A stretch of DNA of 19,297 nucleotides from Candidatus Omnitrophota bacterium (GTDB lineage: Bacteria; Omnitrophota; Gorgyraeia; JABMRN01), in the NCBI GenBank assembly GCA_028702395.1, contig JAQVOV010000018.1, forward strand, positions 1-19,297, in the 5' to 3' direction. A program made the position numbers and the translations under genes. This document shows positions 1 through 7,215 of the stretch, one piece after another. The first letter of the stretch is position 1. Every line of letters begins with the position of its first letter. The notes beneath the pieces were generated by a model. That model saw only the letters and a program-made list of their open reading frames with translations, ran no database searches and was not told the DNA's origin.

Positions 1-423
1 AATAGAAGTGTGAGTTCTTTTAATAGTTATAATATTTTATCTGCTCAGGCTACAGCCAGTGAGCTGGATAGTTATAAAAGCACTTTAACTCTCAAAACAG
101 ATTTTTTGAACAATATCATAGATAAAAAAGTATTTATTTCTATAGTTTTAAGCAATCTCGGAAGTGTTCTGGGGTTTAATTCGTGGATAGATAAGATCGT
201 ATTTAACAATAATATTAAGGCTGCCAAAGTGACAGACGTACGAGTAAGAGGCGCAGTGTATGGTTCAGCAGAAGAAGGATTGGCAGAGATCAATAAAATA
301 GTTGAAAATATTAAAAACAATGCACAGATAATGGAGTTTTTTACAGCAACACAAATAAAGACAGCAAAAAGTAAAAAGTTTTTCGAAGAAGAAATAACGG
401 AATTCGAAATAGTATTACAATAA
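1..423 (+). CDS. pilN: PilN-like type IV pilus assembly protein, 3' part
   Basis: The reading frame is open from base 1, so the N-terminus lies outside the window; the GTG at 10 is probably internal. About 140 residues are visible, with no membrane segment. They show the usual C-terminal PilN pattern: a helical stretch, then an alternating strand/helix domain (VRVRGAVYGSAEEG at codons 75-90, then a helix NKIVENIKNNAQIMEFF), and a final strand EITEFEIVL. In the family, PilN is an inner-membrane protein with one N-terminal TM helix that pairs with PilO and links PilM to the pilus alignment complex. The main support is position: it is followed in order by PilO-, PilP- and PilQ-like genes, 5 bases before the next start. 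It could instead be a GspL-type protein of a type II system. Sequence similarity alone is weak. Confidence 0.5.
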   Translation, partial: NRSVSSFNSYNILSAQATASELDSYKSTLTLKTDFLNNIIDKKVFISIVLSNLGSVLGFNSWIDKIVFNNNIKAAKVTDVRVRGAVYGSAEEGLAEINKIVENIKNNAQIMEFFTATQIKTAKSKKFFEEEITEFEIVLQ

Positions 424-428
424 AAATT

Positions 429-1031
429 ATGAACATTAATATAAAAGATCTAAAATCAATAACAAAAAACCCTATACAAATGGCTTACATGGTCATTGTA
501 AGCGGGCTTTTATTGCTGGGGTATCTTTTGATATGGAAAGTGGATGTATCAAGAATAAACAGTCTTAAGGCAGAAAATATAAGGATACTATCTAATATAG
601 GCAAGGTGCAAGAGATAAGTAAATATAGAAACTCTCTTAAAGAATTCAATCAGAATTCTGTTGTTGCAAAAGGAGCTAATTGGCTCGTAGAAAAAATAAC
701 AACACTTGCTAAAGAAAATAAGGTTACATTAGGATATGTTGAGCCTTTAGATTCTTTTGAAGAGAATGATTATGCAGTGCAGAAAGTCCTTGTCGAGGGC
801 ACTGGTCTGTATTTTGATATAGTAAAATTTTTACTTATGCTTGAAAATGATGAAAAATATACATATATCGAAGAATTACAATTAGACGCTCAATCTAGAG
901 TTGATGATAAAAGTATATCCCGCACAGCTGGTAAAATTGGTGATCAGAGTCTTGTGTCAAAAGATGGACAAGTAATATCAGACAGGCAAGGCGCTTTAAA
1001 AATGGTAGTAATCAATTTGTCAAAGAGGTGA
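429..1031 (+). CDS. pilO: PilO-like type IV pilus alignment protein
   Basis: A 200-residue bitopic protein: short cytoplasmic N-terminus, one TM helix at about residues 18-37, a coiled-coil-like stretch at about 40-80, then a mixed alpha/beta periplasmic domain with the ferredoxin-like alternation typical of PilO/GspM (YVEPLDSF ... QKVLVEGTGLYFDIVKFLLMLEN ... YTYIEELQLDA). In the family, PilO dimerises with PilN and supports PilP and the secretin. It starts 5 bases after the preceding gene without a clear Shine-Dalgarno, so translational coupling is likely. The next gene follows after 3 bases. Residues 150-180 are polar and probably disordered. The call rests on topology, size and gene order. 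Confidence 0.6.
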   Translation: MNINIKDLKSITKNPIQMAYMVIVSGLLLLGYLLIWKVDVSRINSLKAENIRILSNIGKVQEISKYRNSLKEFNQNSVVAKGANWLVEKITTLAKENKVTLGYVEPLDSFEENDYAVQKVLVEGTGLYFDIVKFLLMLENDEKYTYIEELQLDAQSRVDDKSISRTAGKIGDQSLVSKDGQVISDRQGALKMVVINLSKR

Positions 1032-1034
1032 TAA

Positions 1035-1556
1035 ATGGCAGGATCAAAAAAAGAACAGACGCAAATCGTAGTAATATTGCTTCTTGTTTTTGTATGGGTT
1101 GGAGGCATAATGTTCAACAAAAACAAGCAAACCGGCAATAGAGAACAAAATATAGAGGATTTAAAGAAAAGCTTAGGGCTTCTTTCAGATAAAGGAACGT
1201 CTTTGCTCAAAGAATATAAAAGGGAAATACAGGAATTCATAGGTAAAAGGGACCCTTTGCAGAAACCTAAAGTTGTTATTGAAAAGGAAAAAGAGGAACA
1301 AGAGAAAAAGAGTACAAGAAATCCGAACGAGACTAAAGACACGAAAGAGATAAAAACAGAGGAAGTTGCCATAGATAAATCTCAATATGTTATCCAAGGA
1401 ATAGTGTGGGGCGGAACAAATCCTGTTGCAATAATTTCAGGCGAAGTTGTAGGCAAAGGAGATATTATTTTAGGAGCAAAAGTCGTAGAGATTCAAAAAG
1501 AAAAAGTGATCCTTTCTATAGGCTCACAAAAATTTCAAATAGAAACGAAGAAATAG
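1035..1556 (+). CDS. pilP: PilP/GspC-like pilot linker protein
   Basis: 173 residues: a TM helix at about 11-27, a linker with an RDP motif (RDPLQKP, residues 72-78) like the RDPF motif of PilP/GspC, a very charged E/K-rich stretch at about 80-112 that is probably extended, and a C-terminal beta domain at 117-171 (YVIQGIVWGG, AIISGEVVGKGD, EKVILSIGS) matching the HR domain that contacts the N0 domain of the secretin. True PilP is usually a lipoprotein; here an N-terminal TM anchor replaces the lipobox, as in GspC. GAGGTG at 1025-1030 is the ribosome binding site. The gene lies between PilO-like and secretin genes, as expected for the link between the inner-membrane complex and the outer-membrane pore. 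Confidence 0.6.
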   Translation: MAGSKKEQTQIVVILLLVFVWVGGIMFNKNKQTGNREQNIEDLKKSLGLLSDKGTSLLKEYKREIQEFIGKRDPLQKPKVVIEKEKEEQEKKSTRNPNETKDTKEIKTEEVAIDKSQYVIQGIVWGGTNPVAIISGEVVGKGDIILGAKVVEIQKEKVILSIGSQKFQIETKK

Positions 1557-1573
1557 AAATGGAGAGGTAATTT

Positions 1574-3085
1574 ATGAAAAAAAGAACTATGATCTTATTT
1601 TTCTTTTTTCTTATGTTTACGCCTTTTATTGTATGCGGTCAAAATGCTGTAGATGTAAGCGGAGACTTGCTGTTAGATGACATGCCGTATCTTCAAAAAA
1701 TATCTATGGATTTTGAAGAGGCTTTGTTAAAAGATGTCTTGAAGGCATTTTCAAAGCAGACAGGAGCAAATTTTGTCGCAAGCAACTTAATAGAAGAAAA
1801 GACAATAACGATCTTTTTAAGTAATGTTACAATGGAAGAGGCTCTTATGACCATTCTTTCAGCCAATGATCTTACTTATGAAACACAGGAAAATAATATA
1901 TATGTGATAAAACCGGCAGGAACAGATGCTATAAGCAAGATCACAAAAGTGTATCAGCTGAATTATATTCAAGTATACAATATGCCTGATGCAATAACTT
2001 CCAATGCCAGCATGGATACTACTATGGGAGGGGGAGCTCTTAGAGGAAAAACTGCAGAGGACAAAAAGAGCATCTTAGAGATCATATCAACACTTTTATC
2101 ACCATATGGAAAGATTATAACTGAACAAAGAACAAATTCTATTATTATTACAGATGTTCCTGAGGTATTTAAACAAATAGAAGAAACCCTTGCACAGATC
2201 GATGTTGAGCCTGTTCAAATCATGATACAGGCAGAGATCATAGAGACAACAACAAGCGCTATTAAGAATATCGGGATAAAATATGGTTCACAAGCACAAA
2301 CCTTAAAATTAACATATGGAGCAACTGCAGATGGTGAAGGGCAGAATTTTTCCACTCCAGTAGGAGCAGTTCCTTTAACAGAAAATTTTATTACAAGTAT
2401 ATTTGGGGCAGCAACCAGCCTTGCAAGTAACTCGGACCTTTTTCAATACGGTACACTTACTGCGTCGAGCATGGAAATACTTATGCAGTTATTCCAAAGT
2501 AATCAGGATACAAAGATCCTTTCCAGACCAAGAGTTATGACCATTAACAATGAACCTGCTATTTTTAAGGTAGCATCAGATACTGCTATAGGGACTGAGA
2601 GTGTTAATGTTACGCAGACACAGCAGACAATATCGCAAGCAGAGAGAGTTGAAACAGGAGTAATTCTAAAAGTCATACCGCAGGTGAATAAGAACGGGGA
2701 TATTTTCATGTATTTAGAACCTTCAATAGCAACAACTCAGGCATCAACAGCTTTTCCGACGGAATTTCAAGATCCTCAGATAAGATCATCAAGTTCTACA
2801 GTTCTTGTTAAGAATTCAGATACGATAGTTGTTGCAGGTTTAATTAAAACAAATAATGTTGAAACTACACAAAAAGTCCCTTTTTTAGGAGACATTCCTC
2901 TTTTTGGGGAAGCTTTTAGGTCAAGAGGCAGGACAGCAGAAGATACAGAGGTTCTTATTTTTGTAACACCTCATATTGTGCGTAAAAGGGAAAACGTCGG
3001 AGAAAAAACAGATATTGATATACAACAGGATGATACAAGAAAACAACAAATAGCAGCAACCTTGAACAAATATAAAAAACAGTAA
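1574..3085 (+). CDS. pilQ: Type IV pilus secretin (PilQ/GspD family)
   Basis: 503-residue outer-membrane channel subunit. A signal peptide covers residues 1-21 with likely cleavage near VCG-QN. An STN/N0-type domain follows at about 40-115 (FEEALLKDVLKAFSKQTGANF, NNIYVIKPA), then an N1/NolW-type domain at about 123-212 (KVYQLNYI, ISTLLSPYGKI, RTNSIIITDVPE). The secretin core runs from about 213 to 478, with the classic signature STVLVKNSDTIVVAGLI, then KVPFLGDIPLFGEAF and TEVLIFVTPHIV. It is shorter than proteobacterial PilQ because it lacks AMIN domains and has only one N1-like module. GGAGAGG at 1561-1567 sets the start. The C-terminal tail is polar and Q/K-rich. This is the best evidence in the window for an outer membrane. 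Confidence 0.95.
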   Translation: MKKRTMILFFFFLMFTPFIVCGQNAVDVSGDLLLDDMPYLQKISMDFEEALLKDVLKAFSKQTGANFVASNLIEEKTITIFLSNVTMEEALMTILSANDLTYETQENNIYVIKPAGTDAISKITKVYQLNYIQVYNMPDAITSNASMDTTMGGGALRGKTAEDKKSILEIISTLLSPYGKIITEQRTNSIIITDVPEVFKQIEETLAQIDVEPVQIMIQAEIIETTTSAIKNIGIKYGSQAQTLKLTYGATADGEGQNFSTPVGAVPLTENFITSIFGAATSLASNSDLFQYGTLTASSMEILMQLFQSNQDTKILSRPRVMTINNEPAIFKVASDTAIGTESVNVTQTQQTISQAERVETGVILKVIPQVNKNGDIFMYLEPSIATTQASTAFPTEFQDPQIRSSSSTVLVKNSDTIVVAGLIKTNNVETTQKVPFLGDIPLFGEAFRSRGRTAEDTEVLIFVTPHIVRKRENVGEKTDIDIQQDDTRKQQIAATLNKYKKQ

Positions 3086-3107
3086 TACTCTTTTTGCATA
3101 TTATTGT

Positions 3108-3216
3108 AGAGTAAACAGGAGTTAGAGACCAGAGACCAGAGACTAGAAGCCAGAGAACTCTATATACATGCTATCTTTAAATCAATTAATACTGGTCACT
3201 GGTCACTAATTGCTAT
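3108..3216. repeat. Heptad inverted-repeat element A
   Basis: Left arm about 3124-3150 holds heptads of the form AGAGACC/AGAGACT. Right arm about 3190-3208 holds ACTGGTCACTGGTCACTA, the inverse orientation. The arms can fold on each other with a few mismatches. Near the right arm lies TATCTTTAAATCAATT (3172-3187), the reverse complement of the core found in element B. It sits between the secretin and ATPase genes. Confidence 0.75.
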
Positions 3217-3227
3217 AAAGGAATCTA

Positions 3228-4940
3228 ATGGCAGGAGAAACACGGAAAAAATTAGGTGAAATGCTGGTTGAAGATGGGCTTATAGAAGAGTCACAGCTAG
3301 AGGAAGCTTTGTCTATTCAGCAGACAGGAAATGAAAGAAAATTCATTGGTGAGATCTTATTGGATCTTGGATATCTTTCCGAAGAAGGGTTAAGTCTTAC
3401 CTTAAGTAAAAAGCTGGGTATGAAATATGTTTCTTTCAGCGATAAATCCATGATCATTAATTATGAGCAAGGCTTGGAAAAACTTGTCAGCCAGCAGTTC
3501 GCTACAGATAATATGGCTGTGCCTTTGTCAAAAACAGACAGATATTTGTCGATCGCCATGTGGGATCCTTTGGATTTTATGGTAGTAGATAATCTCAAAC
3601 AGCTTACTAAAATGGACCTTGTGATACATTGCAGTACTAAAACAGATATTTTAGATGGAATAGACCGACTCTATGTTAAAAAAGGCAAGGTTGAAGAAGA
3701 AGAGGCTGTTTCTGTCAACACAAGTAAAGAAGAAAAGGATTTTTTCTCTACAGCAGATGATCTTGACACATTAAAATCCAAAGCAGCAGAAGCGCCGGTT
3801 GTTAAATTGGTCAATCAGATGATAGATGAAGCAGTTACAAAAGGCGCAAGCGATATGCACATTGATCCACGCGAAGACAGATTGTCAATAAGGTTTCGTA
3901 TCGACGGGAAATTGTATGAAATGGAAACCCCTCCGCAGGAAATGCAGGCAGCTATCATTTCAAGGATCAAAATACTTTCAAGATTGGATATTGCAGAAAA
4001 AAGACTTCCTCAGGATGGAGGGTTCAATTTGAAAGTTAACGGAAGAGCTATAGATTTTCGAGTAGCAACATTACCTACTATCTATGGGGAAAAGATAGTT
4101 ATAAGATTATTGGATAAAGAATCAATAAAAATGGATCTGGATACGATAGGTCTTTCCAAAGAAAATTATGAAAGGATATTAGCTAATATCGACAAACCAA
4201 ATGGACTTGTTTTTGTTACAGGTCCTACAGGTAGTGGTAAAAGTACAATGTTATATTGTATTTTGAATAAGATCAGATCAGGGTCTAAGAACATGATGAC
4301 AATTGAAGATCCGGTTGAATATAGAATGGATACTGTTAATCAGGTCCATGCAAAAGCAAATATAGGGTTGGACTTTGCCAGAGTTTTACGTGCTTTTTTG
4401 AGATTGGATCCTGACATTATAATGGTAGGAGAAGTAAGGGACCTTGAAACAGCTGAAATATGTGTTAGATGCGCACTTGTAGGAAGACTGGTGTTCAGCA
4501 CATTACACACTAATGATTGTGTAGGAACGATCTCAAGACTTTTAGATTTTGGTATAGAGCCATTTTTGCTTAGTACTACGCTTAATCTCGTCATAGCTCA
4601 AAGATTAGCACGTAAGTTATGTACTAAGTGTAAAACAGTAATTCATTTGGAAAAAGAAACTATAGATAAATATGGTCTTGAAGGCGTACAAGTATATGGC
4701 CCTGTGGGATGTGATGTTTGTGATAATAGAGGATATAAAGGGAGAATGGCTATCTTTGAAGTTATGTCTGTTGATGAACATCTTAAAAGTATGATAGAAA
4801 AAAAGACAGATATGGTTGATATAAGAGATTTTCTTTTGAGTAAAGGATTGAAGACCTTACGTGATGATGGTTTGGAAAAAGTAAAGCAAGGATTGACTTC
4901 TTTAGACGAGATCTTAGCGATAACGATGGGAACTTCTTAG
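3228..4940 (+). CDS. pilB: Type IV pilus extension ATPase (PilB/GspE family)
   Basis: 570-residue cytoplasmic hexameric ATPase that powers pilin polymerisation. An N-terminal MshEN/T2SSE_N domain occupies about 6-150 (KKLGEMLVEDGLIEESQLEEAL, then FIGEILLDLGYL), a fold that binds cyclic di-GMP in some family members. The N2 domain is at about 190-295. Walker A is GPTGSGKS at 332-339, the Asp box TIEDPVEY at 358-365, Walker B DPDIIMVGEVRD at 394-405 and the His box STLHTND at 424-430. A zinc site of four cysteines (C465, C468, C495, C498) marks PilB/GspE rather than PilT. The usual GH of ALTGH is GR here (residues 419-420). The start has AAAGGAA at 3217-3222. Repeat elements lie on both sides of the gene. 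Confidence 0.95.
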   Translation: MAGETRKKLGEMLVEDGLIEESQLEEALSIQQTGNERKFIGEILLDLGYLSEEGLSLTLSKKLGMKYVSFSDKSMIINYEQGLEKLVSQQFATDNMAVPLSKTDRYLSIAMWDPLDFMVVDNLKQLTKMDLVIHCSTKTDILDGIDRLYVKKGKVEEEEAVSVNTSKEEKDFFSTADDLDTLKSKAAEAPVVKLVNQMIDEAVTKGASDMHIDPREDRLSIRFRIDGKLYEMETPPQEMQAAIISRIKILSRLDIAEKRLPQDGGFNLKVNGRAIDFRVATLPTIYGEKIVIRLLDKESIKMDLDTIGLSKENYERILANIDKPNGLVFVTGPTGSGKSTMLYCILNKIRSGSKNMMTIEDPVEYRMDTVNQVHAKANIGLDFARVLRAFLRLDPDIIMVGEVRDLETAEICVRCALVGRLVFSTLHTNDCVGTISRLLDFGIEPFLLSTTLNLVIAQRLARKLCTKCKTVIHLEKETIDKYGLEGVQVYGPVGCDVCDNRGYKGRMAIFEVMSVDEHLKSMIEKKTDMVDIRDFLLSKGLKTLRDDGLEKVKQGLTSLDEILAITMGTS

Positions 4941-5012
4941 TGACTAGTAATTAGTGACTAGTCACTAGAATAAATTGATTTAAAGATATTGAGAGTTAAT
5001 AGGGATTGGTGA
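4938..5012. repeat. Heptad-repeat element B
   Basis: Directly after the ATPase stop codon come heptads TAGTGAC/TAGTAAT/TAGTGAC/TAGTCAC (4939-4968), then the core AATTGATTTAAAGATA at 4973-4988. The core is identical over 16 bases to the reverse complement of 3172-3187. The right side (4990-5035) is a degenerate run of GATTAG/GTTAAT-like units rather than a clear inverted arm, so this copy may be decayed or interrupted by element C. Confidence 0.7.
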
Positions 5013-5036
5013 TTAGATTATCAGTTAATAGGAGTT

Positions 5037-5139
5037 CGTAACTAGAGACTAGAAACTAGTGACTAGTATAAATTGATCTTAAGATAAAAGCCCTATAGAC
5101 TTTTCTAGTCACTAATCACTAGTTACTAATCACTAAAAT
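5037..5139. repeat. Heptad inverted-repeat element C
   Basis: Left arm 5039-5067 reads ACTAGAG, ACTAGAA, ACTAGTG, ACTAGTA. Right arm 5104-5136 reads CTAGTCA, CTAATCA, CTAGTTA, CTAATCA. The inner ends TAGTGACTAG and CTAGTCACTA pair over 10 bases and the arms pair at about 19 of 24 positions. The loop holds AATTGATCTTAAGATA (5071-5086), the family core with two changes. It ends about 20 bases before the PilC start. Confidence 0.8.
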
Positions 5140-5160
5140 CATATAAAGTGAAAGGGAAAG

Positions 5161-6363
5161 ATGCCGTATTACGCATATAAAATACGAGATAAAAGCGGGA
5201 AGATAGTTGAAAGCAGAGGCCGTGCTGAAAACAGGGTTGCTTTGCAAAAAATACTTCAGGATTCAGGTTCATTGGTTTTATCAATTAGAGAAACAGAGGA
5301 AATTAAGGTTTCATTCAAAAAAAAATTGCATAAAGGAGTTAAGTCAAAAGATCTGACACTTTTCGCCAAAACACTTGCTATTTTATTGGAGAACGGTATC
5401 TCCCTTGTTGAAGCATTTGATGTTATTATTACTCAGGTTGAAAGTTCAACATTGTTAGAAGTTGTGAAAAAAGTTAAAACTGATATTGAATCAGGTTCTT
5501 CCTTTAGGGATGCTCTGTCAAAACATCCTAAAGTATTTAATACATATTGGGTTGATATGATGGAAGCAGGAGAGCTTTCAGGAAAAATGCCTTATGTTAT
5601 GAGAGAAATAGTTGCTTTTTTAGAGGCAAGAGAGCAAATAACAAAAAAAGTCATTGGTGCATTAACATATCCTGCAATGTTAATTATAGGGTGTTTAGCA
5701 GCAGTTGTTATTTTCATGGTAAAAATTGTACCTACTTTCATAAAGCTTTTTGATAGTTTAGGGTCACAATTGCCTGGAGTAACAATGATGGTAGTAAATC
5801 TTAGTGAAATTTTGCAAAAGTATTTTATTCACGGCATTATAATTATTGCATTGTTCATTTTTGGATTCCATAAATTCACATCTAATCCTACAGGTAAAAG
5901 GATATGGGAAAGTCTTTTATTCAAGATACCTGTTTTAGGCAATTTTCTTATAGCAGTTTCAATTGAAAAATTCGTATCAAGTTTGGGAGCACTTTTAAAA
6001 AGCGGTATTCCTATAATAAAAGCAATTGAAGTGTCTTTAAAAACTGCACAAAGCATTATTTTTGCAGATAATATAGCAGCAGCAAAAATGCAGGTTATGG
6101 CAGGTGTACCATTATCTGAAGCTCTTCAGCAAACGGGATTGTTCCCTCCGCTTACAATACAGCTTATGACTGTTGCTGAAAAAACAGGTAATTTCAGCGG
6201 AATGTTTGATGAAATTTCAAATTACTATAAAGAGCAGATCGATACATTAATAACAGCTTTTACAGCTTTACTTGAACCTTTAGTTATGGTTTTGATGACA
6301 GTTGTTGTTGGCACACTTTTAGGAGCTTTGTTTATGCCTATTTTCAGTATGGCAGGGTCGTAA
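5161..6363 (+). CDS. pilC: Type IV pilus platform protein (PilC/GspF family)
   Basis: 400-residue polytopic inner-membrane protein on which PilB acts. It begins PYYAYKIRDKSGKIVE, the usual start of the family, and has two T2SSF domains at about 64-187 (LTLFAKTLAILLENGISLVEA) and about 265-390 (IEKFVSSLGALLKSGIPIIKA). TM helices are at about 168-195, 218-240 and 368-393. Both domains carry the MxxAGExSG/VAEKTGNF pair (MEAGELSGKMP at about 138, VAEKTGNFSGMF at about 339). Length and order are normal. AAAGGGA at 5151-5157 is the ribosome binding site. A 220-base gap filled with heptad repeats separates it from pilB, unlike the tight spacing upstream. Confidence 0.95.
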   Translation: MPYYAYKIRDKSGKIVESRGRAENRVALQKILQDSGSLVLSIRETEEIKVSFKKKLHKGVKSKDLTLFAKTLAILLENGISLVEAFDVIITQVESSTLLEVVKKVKTDIESGSSFRDALSKHPKVFNTYWVDMMEAGELSGKMPYVMREIVAFLEAREQITKKVIGALTYPAMLIIGCLAAVVIFMVKIVPTFIKLFDSLGSQLPGVTMMVVNLSEILQKYFIHGIIIIALFIFGFHKFTSNPTGKRIWESLLFKIPVLGNFLIAVSIEKFVSSLGALLKSGIPIIKAIEVSLKTAQSIIFADNIAAAKMQVMAGVPLSEALQQTGLFPPLTIQLMTVAEKTGNFSGMFDEISNYYKEQIDTLITAFTALLEPLVMVLMTVVVGTLLGALFMPIFSMAGS

Positions 6364-6407
6364 GAGATAAAAAAACTTTTTTAATGGATTAATTAAATAG
6401 AGAAAAC

Positions 6408-6443
6408 TTGATTTTTGTGTAAAAGTCATGTATAATTTAGATA
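6408..6443 (+). promoter_or_regulatory. Pilin promoter
   Basis: TTGATT at 6408-6413, a 17-base spacer, and TATAAT at 6431-6436, with start of transcription expected near 6443. It gives the pilin its own strong promoter and a leader of about 170 bases. Confidence 0.75.
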
Positions 6444-6494
6444 TGAGAAAAGGAAAGATTAATTGATTTTAACTAGTGTTTATAGAATACAAGA

Positions 6495-6572
6495 AATTAG
6501 CCTTACAAAGAGGGCAACCTCTTTTATATATAAGACCTATCATAAAAAAGGCATATCTTAATTAAAAAGATA
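6495..6572 (+). promoter_or_regulatory. Structured 5' leader of the pilin mRNA
   Basis: An outer stem GCCTT (6500-6504) with AAGGC (6548-6552) encloses a 7-bp hairpin AAAGAGG/CCTCTTT (6507-6513, 6518-6524) capped by GCAA, a GNRA tetraloop. A/T-rich sequence that could form a third stem follows at 6525-6545. Another hairpin, TATCTT/AAGATA, spans 6554-6572. It does not match the conserved bases of c-di-GMP riboswitches that I can recall. It could be a stability or translation element. Confidence 0.45.
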
Positions 6573-6615
6573 ACATATCTTGTTTTCTATATTCACACAA
6601 AACAGGGGGATTAAA

Positions 6616-7041
6616 ATGAGAGTTTTAACAAGTAAAAAAGGTTTTACAATGCTTGAACTTTTAATGGTTATCATTGTAATTGGTATTCTTGCTAGTTTAG
6701 CAATACCACAATATCAGTCATTTATGGAAAAAGCAAGAACAGCAGAAGCAAGAAACGTTATAAGTTCCATTAAAAGTGCACAAGAATTATATTTCCTTGA
6801 ACACGGATGGTATGGTGGGGTTGATGTTATTAATAATAATTATGTAACATTTCCTACATCAGGAACATTAACGTTATGGACATATGCAATAACGACTCCA
6901 GCTTCAGGAGCAACAAATGCGACTACTTACACCGTACGAGCTACTAGGACAACAAAAGATGGTGGGGTTGCTACTACTACAGGGGATTTTACATGGAATA
7001 GGACTACAGGTCAAAGCACATGGACAGGAAAATTAGCATAA
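6616..7041 (+). CDS. pilA: Major type IV pilin (prepilin)
   Basis: A class III prepilin of 141 residues when started at ATG 6616, which has AGGGGGA at 6604-6610; the in-frame ATG at 6580 adds 12 residues and lacks a ribosome binding site. The leader is short and basic (MRVLTSKKG). A prepilin peptidase site G9/F10 follows, with Glu at mature position 5 (FTMLELLMVIIVIGILASLA) and the proline kink of the pilin alpha1 helix. The globular domain is rich in Thr and Gly (about 75-141, GDFTWNRTTGQSTW) and has no cysteine pair, so it lacks a disulphide-bonded D-loop. The Thr/Ser-rich C-terminal half would be a good O-glycosylation target for the membrane transferases that follow. No peptidase or PilT is in the window. 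Confidence 0.92.
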   Translation: MRVLTSKKGFTMLELLMVIIVIGILASLAIPQYQSFMEKARTAEARNVISSIKSAQELYFLEHGWYGGVDVINNNYVTFPTSGTLTLWTYAITTPASGATNATTYTVRATRTTKDGGVATTTGDFTWNRTTGQSTWTGKLA

Positions 7042-7060
7042 AATAAGTAAAGAATATAAA

Positions 7061-7096
7061 AAAAAAGAGGTCTGCTTTTAGCAGGCCTCTTTTTTT
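7061..7096 (+). terminator. Intrinsic terminator of the pilin gene
   Basis: AAAAAAGAGGTCTGC (7061-7075), loop TTTTA, then GCAGGCCTCTTTTTT with one G-U pair and an eight-base T run. It closes the pilus cluster. Confidence 0.95.
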
Positions 7097-7125
7097 TATA
7101 CATACAAGAAAAGTATAAAAATTCA

Positions 7126-7134
7126 TGATATAAT
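7126..7134 (+). promoter_or_regulatory. Extended -10 promoter of the TPR glycosyltransferase gene
   Basis: TGATATAAT fits TGnTATAAT. No good -35 is visible 17 bases upstream, which is common for extended -10 promoters. The expected leader is about 75 bases. Confidence 0.55.
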
Positions 7135-7215
7135 AAATTGATCAATTAATGCAATAACTGGATCTCTATATTCAGGTAAAGTGTATAGGATAATAATAGC
7201 TTTTAAAAAGGAAAT

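Noticed and set aside
3108..5139. CRISPR array in the repeated region
   Set aside because: Units are about 7 bases, degenerate and in inverted arms, without regular spacers or cas genes.
6507..6524. Pilin-leader hairpin read as a c-di-GMP riboswitch or attenuator
   Set aside because: The conserved GGGCAAACC and GCAAAGC blocks of the GEMM-I class are missing; the T run after the stem is short and interrupted, so an attenuator is not supported either.
7136..7147. AATTGATCAATT palindrome sharing AATTGAT with the heptad-element core
   Set aside because: There are no heptads beside it and only seven bases are shared; chance is likely in A/T-rich DNA.
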